A DNA stretch of 64,000 bases, from positions 496,001 to 560,000 of the forward strand of contig NZ_JXRR01000014.1 of assembly GCF_000829515.1 (NCBI RefSeq), given 5' to 3'. This document shows positions 17,718-27,443 of this stretch, piece after piece. A program made the position numbers and the translations under genes. Each line of letters opens with the position of its first letter. The stretch's first letter is position 1. The notes below the pieces were generated by a model. It did no database searches, was not told the DNA's origin, and saw nothing but the letters and a program-made list of their open reading frames with translations. The DNA comes from Jeotgalibacillus campisalis. GTDB lineage: Bacteria; Bacillota; Bacilli; Bacillales; Jeotgalibacillaceae.

Positions 17718-19685
17718 GTGGCTAAGAAAGCAACGATAGAATACAACGATGATGCCATTCAAGTACTTGAAGGTTTAGAAGCAGTTAGAAAGAGACCAGG
17801 AATGTATATAGGCTCCACAGATGCACGTGGACTTCATCATTTAGTTTTTGAAATAGTTGATAATTCAGTGGATGAGGCGCTGGGTGGTTATGGTGATACG
17901 ATACAAATTACTCTTCATAAAGATGACAGCGTATCAATTCGGGATTATGGACGGGGCATGCCTACAGGAATACACCGTTCAGGGAAACCCACACCAGAAG
18001 TTATTTTTACAATCCTGCATGCAGGAGGTAAATTTGGTCAGGGCGGCTATAAAACGAGCGGAGGATTACATGGAGTAGGTGCTTCTGTTGTAAATGCATT
18101 ATCAGAGTGGCTGACTGTTACCATCCATCGTGAGGGCGTAATTCATGAGATGAGATTTGAAAATGGCGGCAAACCAGTTACTACTCTTGAAAAAAGGGGT
18201 AAAACGAATCAATCCGGAACCCTTATCCATTTTAAGCCGGATCCTTCCATTTTCAGTGTAACTCACTTTAACTACGAGACCTTATGTGAAAGACTGCGGG
18301 AAAGCGCATTTCTTTTAAAAGGATTTAAAATAGAAATTATTGATGAACGAAATGATAAGAAAGATACATTTCAATTCGATACGGGAATAGAAGCATTTGT
18401 TTCGTACCTGAATGAAGAAAAAGATGTTCTTCATCCTGTGGTTTCTTTTGAAGGGGAAAATGAAGGCATTGAAGTTGACTTTGCTTTTCAATTTAATGAT
18501 GGATACTCTGAGACCATCCTTTCCTTTGTGAATAATGTCCGTACGAAAGATGGCGGTACACACGAAGCAGGTGCAAAAACAGCGATGACCAGAGTCATAA
18601 ATGAGTACGCCAAGAAAATCAGCTTATTAAAAGAAAAAGATAAAAACCTTGAAGGAGCAGATATCCGGGAAGGCTTTGCTGCAGTTATTTCAGTCCGCAT
18701 CCCAGAAGGTATTCTGCAATTTGAAGGACAGACAAAAGGAAAGCTTGGTACAACAGAGGCAAGGTCATCTGTTGACAGTGTTGTAGCAAACCAGCTTCTT
18801 TATTTTCTAGAAGAAAATCCGGAAATTAGCACATTGCTTATTAAAAAGGCCATAAGAGCTCAGCAGGCGAGAGAAGCTGCGAGAAGAGCCCGAGAAGATG
18901 CGCGTAATGGAAAAAAACGAAAAAAATCAGATACGATGCTTTCCGGAAAATTAACACCCGCTCAGTCAAAAAATGCTGCCCGAAATGAGCTTTATTTAGT
19001 TGAAGGAGACTCAGCAGGCGGATCTGCAAAGCAAGGGCGGGACAGAAAATTTCAAGCAGTTCTTCCTTTAAGAGGAAAAGTAATTAACACTGAAAAAGCA
19101 AAACTTGCTGATATTTTCAAAAATGAAGAAATTAATACGATTATTCACGCAATTGGTGCCGGAGTGGGTGCTGATTTTGAAGTGGATGATATTCAGTACG
19201 ACAAAATTGTTATAATGACGGATGCAGACACCGATGGAGCGCATATCCAGGTGCTGCTTTTAACGTTCTTTTACCGCTACATGAAACCGATGATTGAAGC
19301 CGGCAGAGTTTATATCGCTCTTCCTCCGCTGTATAAAGTAAGCAAAGGCAGCGGAAAAAAAGAAGTGATCGAATATGCCTGGACAGATAATGAACTCGGT
19401 GATGCAGTAAAAAAGATCGGAAAAGGGTATATACTTCAGCGCTACAAAGGTCTTGGAGAAATGAATGCTTCCCAATTATGGGAAACGACGATGAATCCTG
19501 AAACCCGCACATTGATCCGTGTGAAAATTGATGATGGTGCCCGAGCTGAACGCCGAGTAACGACTTTGATGGGCGACAAAGTAGAACCGCGGCGTAAATG
19601 GATCGAGTCAAATGTAGCATTTGGCATGGAGGACTCACAAAACATCTTAGAGAATGATCAGATCATGGTTTCAGAGGAGGACTAA
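17718..19685 (+). CDS. parE: DNA topoisomerase IV subunit B
   Basis: The 655-residue ATPase subunit decatenates daughter chromosomes with ParC. It shows the GHKL ATP site (EIVDNSVDEALGG, DYGRGMPTGIH, GGLHGVGASVVNALS) and the TOPRIM motifs LYLVEGDSAGGSAKQGRDR and IVIMTDADTDGAHI. HRSGKPTPEVIFTILHAGGKF favours ParE over GyrB, as does pairing with parC. I chose GTG at 17718 because GGAAGGGG (17703-17710) is seven bases upstream; the ATG at 17712 is too close and a GTG at 17688 lacks a site. parC starts six bases after the stop. Confidence 0.95.
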   Translation: MAKKATIEYNDDAIQVLEGLEAVRKRPGMYIGSTDARGLHHLVFEIVDNSVDEALGGYGDTIQITLHKDDSVSIRDYGRGMPTGIHRSGKPTPEVIFTILHAGGKFGQGGYKTSGGLHGVGASVVNALSEWLTVTIHREGVIHEMRFENGGKPVTTLEKRGKTNQSGTLIHFKPDPSIFSVTHFNYETLCERLRESAFLLKGFKIEIIDERNDKKDTFQFDTGIEAFVSYLNEEKDVLHPVVSFEGENEGIEVDFAFQFNDGYSETILSFVNNVRTKDGGTHEAGAKTAMTRVINEYAKKISLLKEKDKNLEGADIREGFAAVISVRIPEGILQFEGQTKGKLGTTEARSSVDSVVANQLLYFLEENPEISTLLIKKAIRAQQAREAARRAREDARNGKKRKKSDTMLSGKLTPAQSKNAARNELYLVEGDSAGGSAKQGRDRKFQAVLPLRGKVINTEKAKLADIFKNEEINTIIHAIGAGVGADFEVDDIQYDKIVIMTDADTDGAHIQVLLLTFFYRYMKPMIEAGRVYIALPPLYKVSKGSGKKEVIEYAWTDNELGDAVKKIGKGYILQRYKGLGEMNASQLWETTMNPETRTLIRVKIDDGARAERRVTTLMGDKVEPRRKWIESNVAFGMEDSQNILENDQIMVSEED

Positions 19686-19691
19686 AACAAT

Positions 19692-22121
19692 ATGACAGCA
19701 ACAGAACGGTTTCAGGACCTTCCACTTGAAGAAGTGCTGGGCGACCGATTTGGAAGATACAGCAAATATATAATACAAGAACGGGCACTGCCAGATGCCA
19801 GAGACGGGTTGAAGCCTGTTCAGCGGCGTATTCTTTACGCAATGCACTTTGAAGGAAACACACAGGAAAAAGGCTTTAGAAAATCTGCTAAAACAGTCGG
19901 AAACGTTATCGGTAATTATCACCCTCATGGCGACTCTTCTGTATATGAAGCGATGGTGAGAATGAGTCAAAGCTGGAAAGTTCGCAACATGCTGGTTGAA
20001 ATGCACGGGAATAACGGCAGTGTAGATGGGGACCCGGCTGCAGCTATGCGGTACACTGAGGCCAGACTCTCAAGCATCGCCGGCGAACTGCTCCGTGACA
20101 TTGAAAAAGATACAGTAGAACATATTTCTAATTTTGATGACACGTCGGTAGAGCCCACTGTCCTGCCTGCTCGATATCCCAATCTTCTCGTTAATGGTTC
20201 CACAGGAATTTCAGCAGGCTATGCCACAGAAATCCCTCCTCATCACTTAAGCGAAGTAATTGATGCTGCCATTATGAGAATGGATAAACCTGCTTGTACG
20301 GTTGAGGAGCTGATGACCGTAATAAAAGGTCCTGACTTTCCAACAGGCGGTATTATTCAAGGTGTAGACGGGATAAAGAATGCGTACGAAAAAGGTAAAG
20401 GGAAAATCGTTATTCGGGGAAAAGTAGACACTGAGACCCTTAGAGGAGGCCGGGAGCAGCTTGTCATCACGGAGATTCCTTTTGAAGTGAACAAAGCTAA
20501 TCTTGTAAAGAAAATGGATGAGCTGCGTGCCGACCGTAAAGTAGAGGGAATCTCAGAAGTTAGAGATGAGACGGATCGAACAGGTCTGCGTGTCGTAATC
20601 GAACTAAAAAAAGATGCAGATTCAGATGGTGTCTTAAACTTTTTATATAAAAATACAGATTTGCAGGTGCATTATAACTTTAATATGGTGGCGATTCATA
20701 AAAAACGTCCTGTTTTAATGGGTCTTTCACAGCTGCTGGACGCTTATATCGATCATCAAAAAGAAGTAGTGACCAAAAGAACGCAATATGATTTAAACCG
20801 CGCCAAAAACAGAGAGCATATTGTAGAAGGGCTAATTAAAGCCTTATCCATTCTTGACGAGGTAATTAAAACGATTCGTGGATCCAAAGACAAAAAGGAT
20901 GCCAAAACAAACCTTCAGACAAATTTTGATTTTACAGAGCCTCAATCTGAAGCCATTGTTTCTTTACAATTATATCGTTTAACAAATACAGACATTACGG
21001 CACTTCAGAAGGAAGCTTCTGAGCTTGAAAAGCTGATAGAAGAGTTAACGACCATATTGGAAAGTGAGAAAAAATTGAATGCTGTCATAAAAAAAGAATT
21101 AAAAGGCATTCAAAAACAGTATGTAGATGAACGCAGATCGGTTATCGAGGATCAAATTTCTGAAATAAAAATTAATATGGAAGTTTTAGTCGCAAGTGAA
21201 GATGTAATTGTCACGGTAACCAAAGACGGTTATATTAAACGGACATCTCAAAGGTCATACTCAGCTTCCAACGGACTGGACTTTGCCATGAAAGATACTG
21301 ACCGCCTGCTGGCAAAAGTGGACGTGAATACAAAAGAAACACTTCTTTTGTTTACAAACAAAGGAAGTTTTATTTATGCGCCAATCCACCAGCTTCCCGA
21401 TATACGCTGGAAAGATCTAGGCCAGCATATAGGAAGCCTTGTGACATTGGATAAAGATGAGCAAATCATCAAAGTGATGCATGTCAAAGAATTTAATGAT
21501 AATCAATTTCTCATTTTTGTTACTAAAAATGGAATGATTAAGAAATCGAATTTTTCTCTTTATCAAACCCAGCGTTTTTCGAGGACATTCGTTGCTCTAA
21601 ATGTCAAAAAAGATGATGAGCTAATTGATGTCTTTTTAACAGATGGCACCGAAGAAGTATTTTTAGCAACCTCACTTGGCTACGGTTTGAGGTTTAATGA
21701 AGAAGAAGTTACTCCTGTCGGGCAAAGAGCTGCAGGTGTGAAGGCTATAAACCTTAAAGAGAACGACCATGTGGTAAGCGGACTTAAGGTAAAGGATCCT
21801 CAGCAGCTGTTTATGGTTACGCAGCGTGGGGCTGTCAAGAAAATGAAACTGCATGAATTTGAGATCAGCTCCCGTGCAAAGCGAGGCTTGATCATGTTAA
21901 AAGAACTAAAGAAAAATCCTCACCGCGTCGTTCAGGTATTTGCCATTGAATCAGATGCAGACCAGTTTGTGCTTGAAAGCATTAATGGACAGCGAACCGA
22001 AGTAAAAGCTTCTGGTTACCGGGTTAATGACCGATATTCGAACGGATCTTTTGTCATTGATGAGTCAGAAGTTGGGGAAATAATAAAAGCCTGGAAACAA
22101 AATCAGGAAGCAAGCGTTTAA
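19692..22121 (+). CDS. parC: DNA topoisomerase IV subunit A
   Basis: The 809-residue subunit cuts and rejoins DNA. The catalytic Tyr121 is in [11 protein letters not shown]. The quinolone-determining region [13 protein letters not shown] has the usual serines, so no resistance change is visible there. The C-terminal half shows repeated blades of the DNA-wrapping beta-propeller. GGAGGA lies about ten bases before the ATG. It is co-transcribed with parE, and the terminator after its stop suggests a two-gene unit, with alsT next as in B. subtilis. Confidence 0.95.
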   Translation: MTATERFQDLPLEEVLGDRFGRYSKYIIQERALPDARDGLKPVQRRILYAMHFEGNTQEKGFRKSAKTVGNVIGNYHPHGDSSVYEAMVRMSQSWKVRNMLVEMHGNNGSVDGDPAAAMRYTEARLSSIAGELLRDIEKDTVEHISNFDDTSVEPTVLPARYPNLLVNGSTGISAGYATEIPPHHLSEVIDAAIMRMDKPACTVEELMTVIKGPDFPTGGIIQGVDGIKNAYEKGKGKIVIRGKVDTETLRGGREQLVITEIPFEVNKANLVKKMDELRADRKVEGISEVRDETDRTGLRVVIELKKDADSDGVLNFLYKNTDLQVHYNFNMVAIHKKRPVLMGLSQLLDAYIDHQKEVVTKRTQYDLNRAKNREHIVEGLIKALSILDEVIKTIRGSKDKKDAKTNLQTNFDFTEPQSEAIVSLQLYRLTNTDITALQKEASELEKLIEELTTILESEKKLNAVIKKELKGIQKQYVDERRSVIEDQISEIKINMEVLVASEDVIVTVTKDGYIKRTSQRSYSASNGLDFAMKDTDRLLAKVDVNTKETLLLFTNKGSFIYAPIHQLPDIRWKDLGQHIGSLVTLDKDEQIIKVMHVKEFNDNQFLIFVTKNGMIKKSNFSLYQTQRFSRTFVALNVKKDDELIDVFLTDGTEEVFLATSLGYGLRFNEEEVTPVGQRAAGVKAINLKENDHVVSGLKVKDPQQLFMVTQRGAVKKMKLHEFEISSRAKRGLIMLKELKKNPHRVVQVFAIESDADQFVLESINGQRTEVKASGYRVNDRYSNGSFVIDESEVGEIIKAWKQNQEASV

Positions 22122-22137
22122 TCTTAAAACCTTAGGG

Positions 22138-22177
22138 AATGGAAGAAAGAACCGGTTTCTTCCATTTTTCTTTTTTT
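22138..22177 (+). terminator. Terminator of parEC
   Basis: AATGGAAGAAA (22138-22148) pairs with TTTCTTCCATT (22156-22166), followed by a TTTTTCTTTTTTT tract. Confidence 0.9.
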
Positions 22178-22210
22178 AAGCGCAGATTTATTTTAAAAGG
22201 AGTGATTACA

Positions 22211-23647
22211 TTGCAGTTATTTTCTTTACAATTTGTGAATGGGTTAAATGATGCAGCATCATGGTTGAATGGATTTTTATGGGATTACATATTAATTGTC
22301 GTTCTTTTGGGCTGCGGTCTTTATTTTACTGTGAAGAGCGGTTTTTTACAGTTTACTAGATTAGGAGATATGGGGAAGCTTTTATTTGAAAAGTCGACGA
22401 TCTCTTCAGAGGGCAGAAGAGGGATATCATCATTTAAAGCTTTCACCATCTCAACAGCTTCCCGTGTTGGTACAGGTAACTTAGCAGGGGTAGCTACAGC
22501 AATCTCTCTTGGAGGTCCTGGAGCCGTGTTCTGGATGTGGGTCATTGCACTCGTAGGGGCAGCTTCTGCATTTGTAGAATCAACATTAGCTCAGGTCTAT
22601 AAAATTAAAGACAAGGATGGCTTTCGGGGCGGCCCGGCCTACTACATGGAAAAAGGGTTAAATGCCAGATGGATGGGAATTATCTTCGCCATCATTATTT
22701 CGATTACATTCGGACTGGTGTTTAATTCAGTTCAGTCGAATACCATTTCATTTGCACTTGAGGGCTCTTTTGGATGGAATCGGACGATTATCGGCCTCAT
22801 TTTAGTTGTATTAACCGGATTAGTAATTTTTGGCGGTGTAAACAGGGTGGCAGCTGTTACAAGTACAGTGGTACCTGTTATGGCTGTTTTGTATATTTTG
22901 CTGGCTCTGTTCGTTCTTGTGACAAACCTTAATTTGGTACCAGAGATGTTTGGCGTTATTTTCAGTAATGCATTCGGTTTTACAGAAGTTGTTTCCGGCG
23001 GTATTGGAGCGGCAATTATGAATGGGATTAAACGGGGCTTATTTTCAAACGAGGCTGGTATGGGTAGTGCTCCAAATGCGGCAGCAACAGCAGCTGTAAC
23101 GCACCCTGCTAAACAGGGTCTAATTCAAACGCTCGGAGTATTTGTTGACACGCTTATCATTTGTACAGCTACTGCTTTAATCATTATTATGTCGGGTGAA
23201 TATTTGAATGGAAATGATGGTATTCAATTGACACAGGACGCCCTGGCGTTTCATGTTGGGGACTGGGCATCCATTTTTGTCAGTGTTGCAATCTTTTTAT
23301 TTGCATTCAGTTCAATTGTTGGAAATTATTATTATGGTCAAACGAATATAGAATTTATAAAAAACAGCCCATTATTTTTAAATCTCTATCGCATTGTTGT
23401 GATGGGAATGGTTTATTTTGGATCTGTTCAGTCATTCAGCGTAGTGTGGAACCTTGCTGATGTATCGATGGCCACGATGGCTTTAATAAATTTAATCGCA
23501 ATTAGTCTGCTTTCTCCTATCGCGTTTAAAGTTTTAAATGACTATCAGAAACAAAGAAAACAAGGAATTGACCCTGTATTTTATAAGAACAGCATACCAG
23601 GGTTAAAGAATACTGAATGCTGGGACGATGGACCAGTAGAAAAATAA
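22211..23647 (+). CDS. alsT: Sodium:alanine/amino acid symporter (AlsT-like)
   Basis: The 478-residue AGCS-family transporter has about ten to eleven helices and the family signatures GTGNLAGVATAISLGGPGAVFW (cited in part: GTGNLAGVATAISLGG) and FSNEAGMGSAPNAAATA. It imports alanine, glycine or glutamine with Na+. The start is TTG at 22211, preceded by AAAAGGAGTGA (22194-22204); earlier in-frame codons fall inside the parC terminator. Gene order after parC matches alsT of B. subtilis, which has been linked to glutamine uptake. Confidence 0.9.
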   Translation: MQLFSLQFVNGLNDAASWLNGFLWDYILIVVLLGCGLYFTVKSGFLQFTRLGDMGKLLFEKSTISSEGRRGISSFKAFTISTASRVGTGNLAGVATAISLGGPGAVFWMWVIALVGAASAFVESTLAQVYKIKDKDGFRGGPAYYMEKGLNARWMGIIFAIIISITFGLVFNSVQSNTISFALEGSFGWNRTIIGLILVVLTGLVIFGGVNRVAAVTSTVVPVMAVLYILLALFVLVTNLNLVPEMFGVIFSNAFGFTEVVSGGIGAAIMNGIKRGLFSNEAGMGSAPNAAATAAVTHPAKQGLIQTLGVFVDTLIICTATALIIIMSGEYLNGNDGIQLTQDALAFHVGDWASIFVSVAIFLFAFSSIVGNYYYGQTNIEFIKNSPLFLNLYRIVVMGMVYFGSVQSFSVVWNLADVSMATMALINLIAISLLSPIAFKVLNDYQKQRKQGIDPVFYKNSIPGLKNTECWDDGPVEK

Positions 23648-23648
23648 C

Positions 23649-23685
23649 AAAACCGTCAGGGTGCTTTTAGCATCCTGACGGTTTT
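23649..23685. terminator. Bidirectional terminator alsT / SGNH hydrolase
   Basis: A 16-bp stem, AAAACCGTCAGGGTGC (23649-23664) with GCATCCTGACGGTTTT (23670-23685), has one G-T pair. It lies between convergent genes. Confidence 0.9.
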
Positions 23686-23698
23686 AATTTTGTATTCA

Positions 23699-24736
23699 TC
23701 AGCTCTTCAAAGCGAGAAAGTGCTGCAGAGTATTGCTGAAGAGGGGTTCATAAAGATAATTGATTCGAGCAGCAGATTCATTTATGAGAGAAGAATCTTC
23801 TTCTGCATCTTCTGTATTACTTTCCGGCTCTTCATTTTGAGTTTCCCCTTGTCCTTCGTCAGTCAGATTTGGGTCCATTTCTCCGGATTGATCTGGAGAT
23901 GTAACATCTTCGCTTTGTGACGGCGGCATAAGACTTTCTAAGAATGGAGACATGCCTGGATTGGGAGGTATATTATTGTCTGTTGACTCAAGTGAAGGCT
24001 CTGCTTTATCAAAAAAAGAATTAGCGATTGATAAATAGCCTTGCTGATTAGGGTGCACATCAACCGGATTAGGCAAGTAATTCAGTCCATCGGGATCAAA
24101 ATCAGCTCCTGCATCGATGAATGCAATATCTCTTTTTGAAGCTTCATTTTCAATAATGTCATTAACGAGTTCCAGCATTTTTAAAACGCCCTGCTGTTGA
24201 GTAGAGAGAACATGCGGATAAGGAAAATAATAACCTACTGCATAAATGGAAGCGTCAGGATTAATTTGCAGAATTTCATCTAAAAGTTCTCCATATTGAA
24301 TCCTCATTTGGTTCAACGTATAATTTGCGATGAGCTGATCAAACATCACCGTACGGCCAGCTGCGTCCTGCCTTACCAGACCAAGTATATTATTAGCGCC
24401 TGCGGAAAGAGTAATAAGCGTAGCCTGACTGACAGATTGCCTTACTTCTTCTTCATCCAGAAGATCGTGAATGTTGTTAACAGCAAACCCCGGTACAGCA
24501 AAATCTTTTGAAAAAGCGGCGAGCAATCCATTTTTTGATAATGTATCAGCAATAATATCCGCATAGCCTGCATCAAGTGATTCATAGGGAGTAGCACCTG
24601 CAGCAACCGAATCACCAAGCGCTACATATACTTGTGGTGTTGTTATATCAGCCTTTGCTGATGGTGAAAAAATAGCAAAAGACAGAAGGCTGATCGATAA
24701 CCCAATCTTCATTTTAAATTTTACTGCCTGTTTCAT
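23699..24736 (-). CDS. Secreted SGNH/GDSL hydrolase with acidic tail
   Basis: The 345-residue precursor has a signal peptide (about residues 1-29, ending SAKA). The GDSL/SGNH blocks are visible: VALGDSVAAG with nucleophile Ser43, LSAGANN, and DVHPNQQGY carrying the Asp and His of the triad. Such enzymes are lipases or esterases. From about residue 255 a long Asp/Glu/Ser/Pro tail follows that is not part of the fold. It is convergent with alsT and shares its terminator. The ribosome site is weak (AGATGGGA). Secretion is supported; the substrate is not known. Confidence 0.85.
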   Translation of the reverse strand: MKQAVKFKMKIGLSISLLSFAIFSPSAKADITTPQVYVALGDSVAAGATPYESLDAGYADIIADTLSKNGLLAAFSKDFAVPGFAVNNIHDLLDEEEVRQSVSQATLITLSAGANNILGLVRQDAAGRTVMFDQLIANYTLNQMRIQYGELLDEILQINPDASIYAVGYYFPYPHVLSTQQQGVLKMLELVNDIIENEASKRDIAFIDAGADFDPDGLNYLPNPVDVHPNQQGYLSIANSFFDKAEPSLESTDNNIPPNPGMSPFLESLMPPSQSEDVTSPDQSGEMDPNLTDEGQGETQNEEPESNTEDAEEDSSLINESAARINYLYEPLFSNTLQHFLALKS

Positions 24737-24829
24737 ACATCTCAGATCCCATCTTTATAATATAAGCAGGGTTGAATTCCTGTTCTTGTTTCTTTATTGT
24801 AACTATATCGGAAGAAACATTGCATATCA

Positions 24830-25063
24830 TTATTTATTTCGTCTTTCGTTATAGGCATCGAGAGTCTCCATTTCTCTGTTTATAATTCTCTCCATTTCCA
24901 CAAGGGCTTCTCGGTCCACGATCGGATCACTTTCATTCCATCTGACGTTTTGGACGAAATAATAAGATTTAATTTTTGAGAGAACAACAGTAGAAGCAGG
25001 AAATATATCAAAATATGCCCGAATCTTTCCTCTGCCAGCAAATGTCCAGCGGACTAAATTCAT
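24830..25063 (-). CDS. Hypothetical protein, 77 residues
   Basis: I do not recognise this protein, which begins MNLVRWTFAGRGKIRAYFD and ends in a charged helix (VEMERIINREMETLDAYNERRNK). It is cytoplasmic by composition. Three ATG codons in a row follow AGGTG; the third (25063) has the best spacing. Readings from a GTG at 25090 are less likely. Upstream it faces the YkqA-like gene across a gap with the inverted repeat CACGAAC/GTTTGTG at 25088-25101. Confidence 0.65.
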   Translation of the reverse strand: MNLVRWTFAGRGKIRAYFDIFPASTVVLSKIKSYYFVQNVRWNESDPIVDREALVEMERIINREMETLDAYNERRNK

Positions 25064-25189
25064 CATCATCACCTGCATATAGTATAACACGAACGTTTGT
25101 GCGTTGTCTTGCTGATCAGCACATTAAACACTCAGTGCTCGACCCCTATCAAACGGCAGGGAAATTGTGAATATAAAAAGGAGATTTAT

Positions 25190-26044
25190 ATGTATATATT
25201 TGTTTATGGAACCCTTAGAAAACATGGCAGTAATCATCAATTAATTGAAAATGAAGAATTAATTGCTTCTCAAGCGTGGTCTACTGGCAATTTGTATGAT
25301 TCTGAAGAAGGTTATCCTTATTTTATTCAAAAAGGTCCTAAAAGAGTTTATGGAGAAGTGTACAAAATAGCTAAGGATAAGCTTCTCGAAATTAAAAACA
25401 TTCATTATCCAAATTCAAAAAGTGAAAAAACCTTTCAAACCTCCACTGTAAGTGTGAGGACAGATATTCTCGGTGAGATTGACTGTGTTACGTTTGTAAA
25501 TAAAGAAGAGCAGGTTCTTGGATTGTTTCCATTAACATACGGCGACTGGCTTGTTCATCAAGAGTTAGAACGCGATCATCACACATATTTTGCATATGGT
25601 TCATGTATGGACAATGAGAGATTTAAACTGGCTGAAGTCGATCATCTGTTTGAAGATAAAATCGGTGGAGCACAGACCGACCGCCTTGAGATGAATTATT
25701 CATTAACTGTTCACGATGGAGGTAGGGCCAATATAATAGAAACAGGCAAACAGGGAGAAGGTGTGCTGTATAGCGTGAATAAAGAAGCAGTGGAGTATCT
25801 CTTTACAAGAGAAGGAGTGTACAATGGCACGTATAGACCGGCCTTCATAGACGTAGTAGCAGATAACAGGCTATACCAAAAGTCTCTTACATTTATTGTC
25901 CTGGATCCCGCTGAGGAATGCGCTCCTCCACTTCATTATGCAACTGAAATCATTCGCGGCTCTAAAGGCATTGTATCTGAAGGCTATCATACGAAATTAG
26001 TGTATGATTTAAAAAGAAAGTTTAATCTATCTATGGAAGAGTAA
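25190..26044 (+). CDS. ykqA: Two-domain gamma-glutamylcyclotransferase-like protein (YkqA)
   Basis: The 284-residue protein contains two cyclotransferase (GGCT/AIG2) folds. The first starts MYIFVYGTLRKHGSNHQLI with the YGTL substrate loop; the second begins near residue 126 at TYFAYGSCMDNERF. The arrangement is that of B. subtilis YkqA. The family releases 5-oxoproline from gamma-glutamyl amines or peptides; the true substrate here is unknown. AAAAAGGAG (25176-25183) fixes the ATG at 25190 against a longer reading from 25097. It seems to be transcribed alone. Confidence 0.82.
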   Translation: MYIFVYGTLRKHGSNHQLIENEELIASQAWSTGNLYDSEEGYPYFIQKGPKRVYGEVYKIAKDKLLEIKNIHYPNSKSEKTFQTSTVSVRTDILGEIDCVTFVNKEEQVLGLFPLTYGDWLVHQELERDHHTYFAYGSCMDNERFKLAEVDHLFEDKIGGAQTDRLEMNYSLTVHDGGRANIIETGKQGEGVLYSVNKEAVEYLFTREGVYNGTYRPAFIDVVADNRLYQKSLTFIVLDPAEECAPPLHYATEIIRGSKGIVSEGYHTKLVYDLKRKFNLSMEE

Positions 26045-26154
26045 CTTAATACATTGTATTCTTTCCATCCTTATTCGTGGTTCGGACAAAACAACTGAAA
26101 AAAGTTAAAAACAAGGCAGTATGGATTTTTCGTATGAAGCGAAGTGATCCGATC

Positions 26155-26194
26155 AAAGAGCTTGAGACACGCATTTTGTCCCAGGCTCTTTTTT
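26155..26194 (+). terminator. Terminator downstream of the YkqA-like gene
   Basis: AAAGAGCTTGAGACA (26155-26169) pairs with TGTCCCAGGCTCTTT (26177-26191) with one mismatch and a T run. The same hairpin, in nearly the same words, ends the repeat near 50.65 kb. Confidence 0.82.
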
Positions 26195-26391
26195 CTGCCC
26201 GCTGTTTCAAAGATGGTGCTGGTGCACTCCGTCCTGATAACACCTCGAATGATCATGATTATCTAATCATTACAGAATAAACTCGTGTTATATCAGCTTT
26301 TATAACGTATATGATTTTATCAATCTCTCATATAGCCCATTCTCAGCCTCTATAAGCGTAAATTTTGGCATTATCCTCAAATAAAGACTAA

Positions 26392-26405
26392 GGATAGCGC
26401 TTTCA
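26392..26405. promoter_or_regulatory. Possible cre site upstream of proH
   Basis: On the minus strand the sequence reads TGAAAGCGCTATCC, matching the CcpA operator TGWAANCGNTNWCA at all fixed positions but the last. It is about 137 bases before the proH start, in a 500-base gap with no gene. Function is inferred from the motif only. Confidence 0.4.
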
Positions 26406-26541
26406 CTCTCGATATCCCATTCTATCTCACTACTTTTCATTTTACACTTGATGTCCAATTGCCACGTGTTAAGATAACTAGCGTGATAAAAATTGAACGG
26501 ACAAAAACGAAACAGTTAATGCAAAAGGAGATGGTTAAGCG

Positions 26542-27384
26542 ATGTCAACGAATTTACGAGTAGCTTTTATCGGAGCAGGAAATATGGCAGAAGCGATGAT
26601 TTCAGGAATCGTCCAAACAGGGATGTTAGATGCCCATCAAATTACTGTAACAAATAGAGGCAACGAAGAAAGACTTCTGGAACTGCATAACCGATACGGT
26701 GTACAAGGAATTAAACGGGACAAAGTGAATCTTTCTTCTTTTGATGTTATTTTCATGGCAATGAAACCGAAAGACGCTGAATCTTCATTAAACCGGATCA
26801 AGCACGAAATAACGTCAAATCAGGTTGTAATGAGTGTTCTGGCCGGCATATCTACTGAGTTTATGCAGCAGCATCTAAAACCGGAGCAGCAGATCATTAG
26901 AGTCATGCCCAATACGTCAAGCATGCTTCAGGAATCGGCTACGGCTATTTCACCGGGAGATCATGTAACGATGAAAAATATTAAATTAGCGCAAAGCTTA
27001 TTAACCTGCATCGGTCAGGTTTATATTATTGAAGAAGATCAGATGGATTTATTCACAGGAATCGCAGGAAGCGGTCCCGCTTATTTCTACTATTTGATGG
27101 AGCATATTGAAAAGACAGCTCTTCTTCACGGAATGGATGTAGCCCAGGCGAGAAAAATCGGCGCTCAAACCATTCTTGGTGCGGCTAAAATGATTATGGA
27201 ATGTGAAGAAACACCGGCAGAGTTAAGACAGAATGTTACATCCCCTAATGGTACGACTGCAGCGGGACTTGAAGCATTGGCTGATTCAGGCGGTGGAGAA
27301 GCGATCAAGGCTGCAATTGAAGGAGCAATGAATCGTTCAAAAGAAATTTCAGAAGATCTTCAAAAAACACCTGTTTCAATATAA
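26542..27384 (+). CDS. proH: Pyrroline-5-carboxylate reductase
   Basis: The 280-residue enzyme makes proline from pyrroline-5-carboxylate with NAD(P)H. The N-terminal Rossmann motif is FIGAGNMAEAMISG; the C-terminal signature is GSGPAYFYYLMEH followed by TSPNGTTAAGLEAL. AAAGGAG lies upstream. It is the first gene of a reductase-kinase-dehydrogenase operon. This order (proH-proJ-proA) is known for osmoadaptive proline synthesis in Halobacillus halophilus, whereas anabolic operons start with proB. The symbol is based on that gene order and could also be written proC or proI. Confidence 0.85.
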   Translation: MSTNLRVAFIGAGNMAEAMISGIVQTGMLDAHQITVTNRGNEERLLELHNRYGVQGIKRDKVNLSSFDVIFMAMKPKDAESSLNRIKHEITSNQVVMSVLAGISTEFMQQHLKPEQQIIRVMPNTSSMLQESATAISPGDHVTMKNIKLAQSLLTCIGQVYIIEEDQMDLFTGIAGSGPAYFYYLMEHIEKTALLHGMDVAQARKIGAQTILGAAKMIMECEETPAELRQNVTSPNGTTAAGLEALADSGGGEAIKAAIEGAMNRSKEISEDLQKTPVSI

Positions 27385-27443
27385 TTTAAACGAATGTTCA
27401 TCTTGTTATCTATATAAATAAGAAAATTTTTAGGAGTGATAGT

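Noticed and set aside
25088-25101. LexA box CACGAACGTTTGTG before the YkqA-like gene
   Set aside because: The half-sites CGAAC and GTTTG abut without the four-base spacer that LexA sites need; it remains only a generic inverted repeat.
26077-26280. Open frame of 67 codons after the YkqA-like gene
   Set aside because: It runs through an intrinsic terminator hairpin that recurs elsewhere, so the open frame is a by-product of the repeat.
26280-26541. T-box or tRNA-Pro leader before proH
   Set aside because: No AGGGTGG-type T-box motif or matching specifier structure could be seen.
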